DNA from: Sphingobacteriales bacterium
GTDB lineage: Bacteria; Bacteroidota; Bacteroidia; Chitinophagales; UBA2359
Length of the DNA: 64,000 nucleotides
Assembly (NCBI GenBank): GCA_016718845.1
Contig: JADKCK010000108.1
Span: 14,826-78,825 of the forward strand
Direction: 5' to 3'
The translations under genes were made by a program, and so were the position numbers. Shown piece after piece: positions 53,347 to 61,123 of this stretch (within the stretch, counting starts at the first letter, position 1; the number at the start of each line of letters is the position of its first letter). Under the pieces are notes generated by a model. That model made no database searches, was not told the DNA's origin, and saw nothing but the letters and a program-made list of their open reading frames with translations.

Positions 53347-55332
53347 ATGAAAAACCATTACTTGCCTTTTCTGTTTTTGGTACTTTGCATTTCGTTGACA
53401 CAAAATACAATGGCACAAAACGGCATTTTGTATCTGCAAGAAAAAGACCAAAACGGCAAAACCCACGAAGTAAAAACGCAAAAAGCTACACTTGACCTAA
53501 ACAGCTCGGTAACGGTAAAAATTGACAAAAAAGCACTGCGCGAAAAAATTAACGCACTAATGCCCAATAACAATACCCCACCCGATACCAGCATAAATAC
53601 CCTGCTAACCGACTACAAAGCACTTGATGTGGTGATGGAAAGTTACACCGACGACCTGAAAAATGTGGGCAACGAAGTAGAAAAAAAACGATTGCAACGC
53701 ATCCGCAGCCTATCGCCCACAACCGACACTACTAACCTAAACCGAGCCTTTAAAGTAACTGATAGTGGTGGCGATGCCAGTAAATTTTTAGCCGCCATGG
53801 ATGCCCTCGAGTCGATGGGATTGGGTGATGAACTAGACAGCCGCTTAGAAATGCTCAACGAAAGCCGCCCACGAAGCGAACGCATCTCTATTTTAGAACA
53901 ATACAATGTGGTATTTGGTTTGCTAAACGAACACTTTGACCGCTCGCCACTTTACCGCGAAAACATGCACACCACCGACGACACCGAAACAGAACCAGAC
54001 CTGCCCAACAACTCGCAGCACCCAACACGAGGCGGAAGTGTTGCTACTAGTACCGCACCCACACCAACACCCGAAGCACAACCCGATGCCTTATATGTGC
54101 AAATGGGCGCTTGGATTGTTACCAACGAAGGCACCCGAGCCATTAAAATACCTGGTTTTGACGATTACGAACAAGGCAGACGCATCGAAATTCCACGCAA
54201 CGCCCTGTCTATTGATGCCAAACAAACAGCACAATTGCAACAGTATAAATCGGCTTTTGCCGGACACCAACTAAACATTGACCAAGTGCTAAATACCTGC
54301 AAACAGCCCTATGTAGATATGCTTAACGAGTGGGTTGCCGATGTAGAAAACGCAAAAACCAGTATCACTAGCCTAATTAGCAACATTAAACGCTCGAAAT
54401 TAAAAAACATTTTACCCAGCACCGAAACCGTTTTAGACGACCGTACTCAATCGTATCTAAACTATATTACATCGCTAAAAAATAAGTACCTGCAAAAAGC
54501 CGCTGGCGGACAACTCAAAAACCTACTTGCCGATGCCAAAACAGATGTGAAAGAGTTGGCAATAGAAACCAAAAACTTTTTGAGCATACGCGATATTTTA
54601 AGCGGCGAACTGCGTGTTGGCGACCCACTTTTAACTCAAGATTTAACCCAAGTAATTGCCAATGTGTCTAAAATTGAGCAACGTGTGTACGAAGCTCAAT
54701 CGTATGTGCGCAATTTTGCTACGTTGTTGCCCGGCACCGAAGTTAACCTCGATGCCATTGAGTTTAGCGATAAAGTGTACAAATTGTCGGTGGATAAAAT
54801 GCCCGAAGAAGCCGAGTTTAACCTACTTTACAGCGGACAACGCAAACAAGGCGACATGGTGGTGCTAAAAATAGCCGTTGGGCATACCGCCGATACCGAC
54901 AAACAACCCAAAGACCTTGAAACCCGAACTATGCGTTTGCTAAACGTGCCACCCCACCTCGATATGGTGGTAAACTATGCTTTTGCTAGACCAACACGCA
55001 ACTTCAACGATTTTTTACCTAACGGTCCCGCCTATAGTGTGGTGTTTAAGTTTACATCGCGCAGCTTGTTTTACCGCAATTTTATTGATGCAGGCGTGGG
55101 GCTAAACTTTGCTACCTTTGATTTTAACCGCGATGGCAACCCCGAGATAGCCGCCGGTGCTGCCTTTAGTTGTTTCAGAGATTATTTGCAAGGCGGTGTA
55201 GGGTTTAATTTTAGCCGCAATACCCCTTACCTACACGCAGGTTTGCGCATCCCTTTCCCAACAATGGGCATAGGTTTTAACGGACGCTCGAGTAACAATA
55301 CCGATGCTCTGCAATTTGACCCAGGGCAGTAA
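53347..55332 (+). CDS. Large secreted protein of unknown family
   Basis: 661 residues, intact. Signal peptide MKNHYLPFLFLVLCISLTQN with cleavage near MAQ. A beta-rich start (GILYLQEKDQNGKTHEVKTQ) gives way to a long helical region through about residue 450 (ALDVVMESYTDDLKNVGNEV; VADVENAKTSITSLISNIKR; VIANVSKIEQRVYEAQSYV), broken by a Pro/Thr linker (TSTAPTPTPEAQPDA). The last 130 residues look like beta strands (AYSVVFKFTSRSLFYRNFID, AGVGLNFATFDFNRDGNPEI, GGVGFNFSRNTPYLHAGLRI) and may form a barrel or sheet. I do not recognise a family. It has its own promoter and terminator. Confidence 0.75.
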   Translation: MKNHYLPFLFLVLCISLTQNTMAQNGILYLQEKDQNGKTHEVKTQKATLDLNSSVTVKIDKKALREKINALMPNNNTPPDTSINTLLTDYKALDVVMESYTDDLKNVGNEVEKKRLQRIRSLSPTTDTTNLNRAFKVTDSGGDASKFLAAMDALESMGLGDELDSRLEMLNESRPRSERISILEQYNVVFGLLNEHFDRSPLYRENMHTTDDTETEPDLPNNSQHPTRGGSVATSTAPTPTPEAQPDALYVQMGAWIVTNEGTRAIKIPGFDDYEQGRRIEIPRNALSIDAKQTAQLQQYKSAFAGHQLNIDQVLNTCKQPYVDMLNEWVADVENAKTSITSLISNIKRSKLKNILPSTETVLDDRTQSYLNYITSLKNKYLQKAAGGQLKNLLADAKTDVKELAIETKNFLSIRDILSGELRVGDPLLTQDLTQVIANVSKIEQRVYEAQSYVRNFATLLPGTEVNLDAIEFSDKVYKLSVDKMPEEAEFNLLYSGQRKQGDMVVLKIAVGHTADTDKQPKDLETRTMRLLNVPPHLDMVVNYAFARPTRNFNDFLPNGPAYSVVFKFTSRSLFYRNFIDAGVGLNFATFDFNRDGNPEIAAGAAFSCFRDYLQGGVGFNFSRNTPYLHAGLRIPFPTMGIGFNGRSSNNTDALQFDPGQ

Positions 55333-55381
55333 AATACCCCAAACAATCAACATTATCTAGGCTATACCACAACTACACAAC

Positions 55382-55420
55382 AAAAAGCGGTTCAGACCAA
55401 TTAGGTTTGAACCGCTTTTT
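55382..55420 (+). terminator. Rho-independent terminator
   Basis: AAAAAGCGGTTCA pairs perfectly with TGAACCGCTTTTT. It closes the secreted-protein gene just before the minisatellite. Confidence 0.93.
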
Positions 55421-55440
55421 GTTGTACTACCCACAACAAA

Positions 55441-56040
55441 TATCGTGCTTTTGTCATGTATTGAACTGCTATCCACAACACATATCGTGCTTTTGTCATG
55501 TATCATTGTGCTACCCACAATACATATCGTGCTTTTGTCATGTATCATTGTGCTAGACGCAACACATATCGTGCTTTTGTCATGTATCGAACTGCTATCC
55601 ACAACACATATCGTGCTTTTGTCATGTATCATTGTGCTACCCACAACAAATATCGTGCTTTTGTCATGTATTGAACTGCTACCCACAATACATATCGTGC
55701 TTTTGTCATGTATCGAAATGCTACCCACAATACATATCGTGCTTTTGTCATGTATCGAAATGCTAGACGCAACACATATCGTGCTTTTGTCATGTATTGA
55801 ACTGCTATCCACAATATATATCGTGCTTTTGTCATGTATCATTGTACTACCCACAACACATATCGTGCTTTTGTCATGTATTGAACTGCTATCCACAATA
55901 CATATCGTGCTTTTGTCATGTATTGAACTGCTATCCACAACACATATCGTGCTTTTGTCATACATTAAACTGCTACCCACAACAAATATTGTACTTTTGT
56001 CATGTATAAAAGTACTAGACGCAACACATATCGTGTTTTT
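55441..56040. repeat. 42-bp tandem repeat (minisatellite), about 14 units
   Basis: A constant part ACATATCGTGCTTTTGTCAT and TGTAT alternates with an 18-base variable part built from a few blocks (GAACTGCTATCCACAAC, CATTGTGCTACCCACAAT, GCTAGACGCAAC). The period is 42, so both strands stay open in one frame (14-residue repeats), but neither frame has a ribosome site and the minus frame runs through the terminator. It lies between the terminator and the second MITE. Confidence 0.9.
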
Positions 56041-56051
56041 ATTATACCTTA

Positions 56052-56226
56052 GTAGTCATTCCATTTAATAGTGTCGGGTATAAATAAAACTGATAGCTCT
56101 CCCCCTGTGGGGGGAGTTGGAGGGGGGCTAACACACCAATTGCCAACAATGTCGGTAGTTTGATGTTGACATTAAAGTAATAAATGGCTGCCCAATTTAC
56201 CCGACAATATTAGATTAAATAGCTAT
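56052..56226 (-). mobile_element. 175-bp MITE, copy 2 (inverted relative to copy 1)
   Basis: The left end GTAGTCATTCCATTTAATAG then TGTCGGGT, and the right end (complement ATAGCTATTTAATCTAATAT then TGTCGGGT), are flanked by TTA at 56049-56051 and 56227-56229. Same length as copy 1 and about 80-85% alike by eye; the internal CTCCCCCxxxGGGGGGAG palindrome is shared. Confidence 0.85.
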
Positions 56227-59200
56227 TTAGTTGCTCTCTACAACGGCTATTTCTTCATCACTCAAACCATAAAGGGCATACACCATGGCGTTTATTTGAC
56301 GGTCGGTTTGCTCAATTTGCTGTTGCAAACTATGGGCTTTTTGCTGCTCGGTAACAAAAAACTCCTCCCACTCGGATTTTTGCGGTAGCGTAAGTTTTAC
56401 TTTTTGCTTGGCTAACTCGCCCAAAAAATTGGCGTAACTTAGGCTGTGCCATTGTTGTAGCTTGGTGTTTAAACTCGCCAAACTAAACTCGCGTTGCAAA
56501 CTGCGTTGTACTTTTTGTGTTAAACTACTCAATGCAGCATGTAACTCAAGCATACTGTCGGCATGGGCTATAAAGGGTTGTTGAGCATCAAGGGAGATTT
56601 TTTTGATGGGTAACATTCCTAAATGAAAAGCTTTAACTTCTGCCAATGCTTCTCCTTTTTCGGGATTTATCGTCCAATAAATAAAGTTTAAAAGTTTTGA
56701 GTTTAGTAGACTTAAAACAAACTTTAAATCAAAGTCATTATTTATTTTTAGTAAGATATGGGTATTATTTCTCATGACAAAACCTTTGCCAATTAACGTT
56801 CCTACCAACTTATCGCTTGTTTGCCTAAAAACTAACTTTTCTTCTTTATCGAAAAAAATACTACTATCGCGCGGGGCTGCTAACCAACAACCATAACTAA
56901 TGTATTCGTTACTGTTCCATAACAAGTTGTATTTTTGAAAGCTACTCCCCCCTATTAACGGCACAAAAGTATCATTTACTTTTATTTCACTTGTAAATGG
57001 TTTTGTTCGCATAATTTCATCTGTTTGAGGGGGTGTTCCTTTACCTTTTTCATAAGGTTTAACACCATTTTTTACACTCAAAATATCTTTTACCAAAAGC
57101 GAAGTTTTAAAAACTTTATCAGCAATAAGCCGTTCTTGAGGCGATATTTCTAAGTTGATAAAGTCATTATCAAGCAGTATTTTTTGCTCTACATCAAAGG
57201 ACAATAAAATTTCAGCAGCTTTTTGCTTGATTAATTGCACTTTATTTGTTGTTGGTAATGACTTTTTCACTACAATAGTATCACAATCCACAGTAGCATC
57301 ACTAAATACTTTTTCTGCATGTTGAATGATTTTAAGAAAGCTATAATTAGAAAACAAGGTTTTTCTAAACATAGTACCAGCTTCAATTAATCGCCACGAA
57401 TTGGGCATAATATAACTCAAAACACCTCCATCGCGCAATAAATTATGCACTCCTAAAACTGTAAAAATAAAATAGCTATCCGAAAATACCTTAGAAATTC
57501 CTAAATTACTGTATTTGGTTACTAAATACTCGGTTTGTTCTTTTGGCAATTTTGCTCCATACGGCGGATTACCAATCACCACATCAAAGCCCCCGCGTTC
57601 AAACACCTTCGGGAAGGCAGTTTGCCAATCAAAGGCTTTTTCGCCGGCAATGTTGGGGTTGCTAATTAGCGAGTTGCCGCATTTAATGTTGTTGCTTAGG
57701 GTGTTTAGTTTGCGTTTGGGTCGGGCGGTGCGCAGCCAAAGGGCAAGTCGGGCAATTTCTACACTTTCGTCGTTAATATCTACCCCAAAAAGGTTATTTT
57801 CCAGAATGCCTTTGTCTACATCGGTCATCACAAAAGCATCGCCAAACACTTTTGCTTGTAGTTCATCTATGTATCGGTGTTCGTGGATAAGGAAATTAAG
57901 GGCTTCGTTCAAAAAAGCGCCGCTACCGCAGGCGGGGTCGCAAATGGTAATTTGCAACAGCCATTGTCGGTAGGCATCGAGGCGTTCAAGCAGGGGTTTC
58001 TTTTCTTTGGCGGTGCGTTTTTTATCGGCAACATAATCGGTGTCTATAATTTGGAGGTCGTTTTTTTTATCGGTACAAAGTTTGCCAACTGTGTTTTCGA
58101 CAATGTATTTGGTGATGTAACGCGGCGTATAAAAAATGCCGTCCTTTTTGCGTTTGGTTTGTGTTTTGTCTATGTTTTGCCCTTGCAATTGGGCGGTCAT
58201 TTCGTCAATTTCGTTCAATGAGTTCTCGAAAATATGACCGAGAATGTTTACATCTACTTCGCTACCAAAATCGTATTGAGATAGCTTTTGAGTGTGGTCG
58301 TACAAAATGTGGTCGTCGATGAGCAGGTTGTCAAGCACCTCATCGGCTTCAAAAAGCCCGCCGTTGTACGGAAAAACCTCGAGGGTTTCGTTTTTAATCC
58401 CGTTGATAAGGAAGTAGAAGTATTTTTTGTAATGGTTGTAAAGTGGTCGGTAGTCGTCCCAGTCTTTAGAGGCTTTCCACTGTTGCAAAATGCTGCGCAC
58501 CGAGTTGGCTTGCAACAATTGTCTATCTTCGGCAAAGAACAAAAAAAGGAATTTATCCAACAGTTTTTGCGATTTTTTGAACAGCACAAGCGGGTCGTGT
58601 TGTGGGTTTCGGAGGCGGAGGTTATCAAACAATTGGTGTTTAAACGCCGAGTAATCGCGGTATAGTTGTTGGGTAATTTGGTCTTCGGCTTGTTGCGATT
58701 CGGTTTTTATGCGTTGCGGTATATTTTGGGCGATATTGTTGTAGGCAAGGCATAGGTACAGCAGTTGAAACTCTTTTTGGGTAAGCGAAAAAAGGTTAAA
58801 CTCTATGTGTTCTATGGCGTTGTCGATATAAAGGCGTAGTTTTTCGAAGTTAGCCGTTATCACATACGTACAGTTGGCTTGGTTATTTTTGTAGCCAAAA
58901 GCCTGTGCCTCAATTTTGTTGAGGTCGGTGGTATTAGTGCCTTTTAGCTCAATAACAGCGCGCACATTTTGGTCGATGATAATGGCTCCATCAGCTTTTT
59001 TGCTATCTTTTACGTTTTTTAGTTCGGTGGTAAGGTTGTAGTCGGGTGCGGGTTTTTTGGTATAGCCCAGTATGTTTACAAACAAATCGGTCAAAAAGCC
59101 TTCTTGGTACTGCTCTTCTTTGCTGCCCCTAATGTTGTCTTGCACATGGGGGTTATGAAAATGCTTTTGGTACACAGCCCATTGTTGGGCAACAAGCGCT

Positions 59201-59253
59201 TGGTTTTGTGCCTGTAGGTATTTGTTGATGATGTTGTTTTGGAAAAGGGGCAT
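56227..59253 (-). CDS. Type IIG restriction-modification enzyme (Eco57I-like)
   Basis: A single 1008-residue intact protein combining nuclease, methyltransferase and specificity parts. The N-terminal PD-(D/E)XK site is KADGAIIIDQNVRAVIELKGT; a helical linker follows; the S-adenosylmethionine motif is ITICDPACGSGAFLNEAL; the adenine-methylation motif is VVIGNPPYGAKL (N6-adenine). After about residue 690 comes target recognition (LSVKNGVKPYEKGKG, GYGCWLAAPRD-like segments). It would cut foreign DNA and mark self DNA. It is the last gene of a three-gene operon with a nucleotidyltransferase pair, and its stop codon coincides with the target duplication of MITE copy 2. Confidence 0.9.
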   Translation of the reverse strand: MPLFQNNIINKYLQAQNQALVAQQWAVYQKHFHNPHVQDNIRGSKEEQYQEGFLTDLFVNILGYTKKPAPDYNLTTELKNVKDSKKADGAIIIDQNVRAVIELKGTNTTDLNKIEAQAFGYKNNQANCTYVITANFEKLRLYIDNAIEHIEFNLFSLTQKEFQLLYLCLAYNNIAQNIPQRIKTESQQAEDQITQQLYRDYSAFKHQLFDNLRLRNPQHDPLVLFKKSQKLLDKFLFLFFAEDRQLLQANSVRSILQQWKASKDWDDYRPLYNHYKKYFYFLINGIKNETLEVFPYNGGLFEADEVLDNLLIDDHILYDHTQKLSQYDFGSEVDVNILGHIFENSLNEIDEMTAQLQGQNIDKTQTKRKKDGIFYTPRYITKYIVENTVGKLCTDKKNDLQIIDTDYVADKKRTAKEKKPLLERLDAYRQWLLQITICDPACGSGAFLNEALNFLIHEHRYIDELQAKVFGDAFVMTDVDKGILENNLFGVDINDESVEIARLALWLRTARPKRKLNTLSNNIKCGNSLISNPNIAGEKAFDWQTAFPKVFERGGFDVVIGNPPYGAKLPKEQTEYLVTKYSNLGISKVFSDSYFIFTVLGVHNLLRDGGVLSYIMPNSWRLIEAGTMFRKTLFSNYSFLKIIQHAEKVFSDATVDCDTIVVKKSLPTTNKVQLIKQKAAEILLSFDVEQKILLDNDFINLEISPQERLIADKVFKTSLLVKDILSVKNGVKPYEKGKGTPPQTDEIMRTKPFTSEIKVNDTFVPLIGGSSFQKYNLLWNSNEYISYGCWLAAPRDSSIFFDKEEKLVFRQTSDKLVGTLIGKGFVMRNNTHILLKINNDFDLKFVLSLLNSKLLNFIYWTINPEKGEALAEVKAFHLGMLPIKKISLDAQQPFIAHADSMLELHAALSSLTQKVQRSLQREFSLASLNTKLQQWHSLSYANFLGELAKQKVKLTLPQKSEWEEFFVTEQQKAHSLQQQIEQTDRQINAMVYALYGLSDEEIAVVESN

Positions 59254-59291
59254 GGACGTTGTAATGATGAAGGGTGAAAAATTTGGGTTTG

Positions 59292-59564
59292 TTATTCTTT
59301 GTTTTCTTCGATGGTATAAAATACGGGTAAAGTTTTAACCCAATATAAAGTTGGGTCTATTTGCAACATTTCGTGTAGCATTTTTGCACGTACTTGTTCG
59401 TTTGAATAGTTGGGATAGGCTATTTGTACGCGCTCAAACCAAATTTTCATGCCATCGGCTGCCATTTGCAAGCCCATCAGTAAGCGTTCTTCGGGGGTTT
59501 TAGACTGCATAAGGCGTTCATAAACCGCATTTGTTTGGGTGGAGGTATCTTGAGAATGGAACAT
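59292..59564 (-). CDS. Small partner protein of the nucleotidyltransferase
   Basis: 90 residues with VYERLMQSKTPEERLLMGLQM and NYSNEQVRAKMLHEMLQ, a pattern I know from short proteins next to AbiEii-like nucleotidyltransferases in Bacteroidota and cyanobacteria. Its start lies two bases after the nucleotidyltransferase stop (TAAACATG), so translation is coupled. Function not known; partner or antitoxin-like by context. Confidence 0.65.
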   Translation of the reverse strand: MFHSQDTSTQTNAVYERLMQSKTPEERLLMGLQMAADGMKIWFERVQIAYPNYSNEQVRAKMLHEMLQIDPTLYWVKTLPVFYTIEENKE

Positions 59565-59566
59565 GT

Positions 59567-60097
59567 TTAGCTATTTAGGTTATAGGTATTGAGTTGGAGC
59601 TGTTGTATCCATGTTGTAAGGTAATTGTAGTCTAAGTGTGGCACTTGTAATAGGTTAACTATATCGCGTTTGTGTAATTCACTTTCATAGTCTTGTATCC
59701 ATTGCAATTTTGAAAGAATAAGGTCTTCGGGCGAAATTACCCAAAGCTGCAAACCCATAAATGTTTTTAGTTGCCGCCGCTCAAACTTTGTTTTTTCAAA
59801 TTCCTCATCTTTGAGGACAATAAAATCAATTTTGTGCATCGATTCTAAATGTATGATATTGAACATCTTATTAGCTGCAATATCTTGCTTTATACTGGGC
59901 AAGGCATAATAATATTTGTCTGACCACAATAAGGCAAGCTGTTCTACTGCTTTGGTATCAATGGCAACTACAATGTCAAAATCACGGGTAAATCTTGGTG
60001 TGGTATACACACACAAAGCCATACTACCCGACAACATATACTGAATGTTGCAGGTTTCCAACTGGGTTATTATTTCTTGTAAAACAAATTGTTGCAT
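59567..60097 (-). CDS. AbiEii-like nucleotidyltransferase
   Basis: 176 residues. The catalytic site is YMLSGSMALCVY then RFTRDFDIVV, the GS...DxD pattern of the MNT/AbiEii superfamily. KIDFIVLKDEEFEKTKFERR and VISPEDLILSKLQWI with KRDIVNLL complete the fold. Such enzymes transfer a nucleotide to tRNA or protein in toxin-antitoxin or abortive-infection systems. First gene of the operon with the partner protein and the Type IIG enzyme. Confidence 0.78.
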   Translation of the reverse strand: MQQFVLQEIITQLETCNIQYMLSGSMALCVYTTPRFTRDFDIVVAIDTKAVEQLALLWSDKYYYALPSIKQDIAANKMFNIIHLESMHKIDFIVLKDEEFEKTKFERRQLKTFMGLQLWVISPEDLILSKLQWIQDYESELHKRDIVNLLQVPHLDYNYLTTWIQQLQLNTYNLNS

Positions 60098-60181
60098 GGC
60101 GATGGAAATAGATTATTTTTTAAGAAGTTTAGATTAGATTTTTTTTATGCCTTTTTGTACTACACAGTACCATTATTCATC

Positions 60182-60323
60182 GCTCTTCTTTGCTACCCCT
60201 AATGTTGTCTTGCACATGGGGGTTATGAAAATGCTTTTGGTACACAGCCCATTGTTGGGCAACAAGAGCTTGGTTTTGCGCCTGTAGGTATTTGTTGATG
60301 ATGTTGTTTTGGAAAAGGGGCAT
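60182..60323 (-). pseudogene. Duplicated 5' fragment of the Type IIG gene
   Basis: These 142 bases match 59112-59253, the first 47 codons of the restriction-modification gene, with three mismatches (MPLFQNNIINKYLQAQNQAL start kept). The fragment ends inside the reading frame, so it encodes only a short peptide. The nucleotidyltransferase cassette lies between the two copies. Confidence 0.93.
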
Positions 60324-60338
60324 AATTTAAGCGCTAAA

Positions 60339-60431
60339 TTTGGTGGAAAACTAAAATTGTTGTACCTTTGTGCCTGATAGCTCTATTGAGTGGTCTCTAC
60401 CCCGTTAAGCAGTAATGTTTAGCGGGTTTTT
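60339..60431 (+). ncRNA. Candidate small RNA 1 with own promoter and terminator
   Basis: TTTG at 60339-60342, then 20 bases, then TACCTTTG at 60363-60370 form a textbook Bacteroidota promoter. The predicted transcript begins at about 60375 and ends in the hairpin CCCGTTAA...TTTAGCGGG followed by TTTTTT (60402-60432). About 58 bases. Its first part, GATAGCTCTATTGAGTGGTC then TCTACC, aligns with the next unit. No frame is present. Function unknown. Confidence 0.65.
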
Positions 60432-60441
60432 TAAAAAAAAG

Positions 60442-60538
60442 TTTGGCGATTTAATAAAATTGCCTTATTTTTGCGGTGATGCTTCCGTTGAAGTATCTCC
60501 ACGGCAGTCAAATCTTAGGGTTTGGCTGCTTTTTTTTA
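60442..60538 (+). ncRNA. Candidate small RNA 2 with own promoter and terminator
   Basis: TTTG at 60442-60445, 20 bases, TATTTTTG at 60466-60473. The predicted transcript starts near 60478 and ends with GCAGTCAAA paired to TTTGGCTGC and eight T residues. About 60 bases. GATGCTTCCGTTGAAGTATC then TCCAC aligns with the equivalent part of unit 1, while the terminator stems differ, so only the 5' part is conserved. Confidence 0.65.
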
Positions 60539-60702
60539 TGCTCTGCAACCGTTTTGTATCTTAGAACCAATAGATAAGCCTGACTACTTTTCAATGTTCT
60601 TATCAAAATAGCTTTATTTGCATAAGGCACTGAAAACTTGGGGAAAATTGAAAAATATTATTACGCATACTGCATTAATGACCCTGAAAGGGTCTAATAC
60701 CA

Positions 60703-60862
60703 ATAGCCGTATGTGAAACATACGGTTTTAGTAACAAGTATTTTCCAACTCCGTAGGAGTTGAACATCAAAAGGGCATGATAGGGGGCACTTTTATTCAA
60801 CTCCGTAGGAGTTGGGATATAATAGGCACACACTTTTCCGTATGTTTTACATACGGCTATTC
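60703..60862. repeat. Nested inverted repeat with AACTCCGTAGGAGTT hairpins
   Basis: AATAGCCGTATGTGAAACAT pairs with the right arm ending at 60862 (one mismatch over 24 bases). Inside are two copies of CAACTCCGTAGGAGTTG, each a perfect palindrome. No coding frame. Confidence 0.85.
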
Positions 60863-60961
60863 ATATTTAACCTCATTCGAGGTTTAAATGCAGCTAAAAG
60901 GTTATAAGACAATACTTCTCCGAAGTTTTCAGAAGGTATTGTTTTTTCAAAAAAAAAATTT

Positions 60962-61071
60962 GCCGCCTACGGCGGCGTCAACAGTAAACCCTTAACCCAT
61001 CGGTTAAAACCTCTTATTGGCTGCAGACCGCCTGCCGCTTGGCGGTCTGCTACCAATAAGCGGCTTTAACC
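60962..61071. repeat. GC-rich palindromes and a 70-bp cruciform
   Basis: GCCGCCTACGGCGGC is a hairpin at 60963-60977. From 61002 to 61071, GGTTAAAACC and CTTATTGG pair with CCAATAAG and TTTAACC, and the core GCAGACCGCC pairs with GGCGGTCTGC. CTCCTTTTTTC follows, so it can end plus-strand transcription. Confidence 0.8.
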
Positions 61072-61123
61072 TCCTTTTTTCTTTAGCTCAAACGAACAAA
61101 CCAAATAAGCGTAACTGCCAAAA

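Noticed and set aside
55441..56040. CRISPR array
   Set aside because: The repeated core is regular, but the intervening 18-base parts are short and built from a few recurring blocks rather than unique spacers, and no cas gene is near.
55357..56068. Genes for 14-residue repeat proteins on both strands of the minisatellite
   Set aside because: Open frames follow from the 42-base period. There is no ribosome site or signal, and the minus frame reads through a terminator hairpin.
60182..60323. Separate short gene
   Set aside because: It is a 98% copy of the Type IIG gene start and ends without a stop of its own design.
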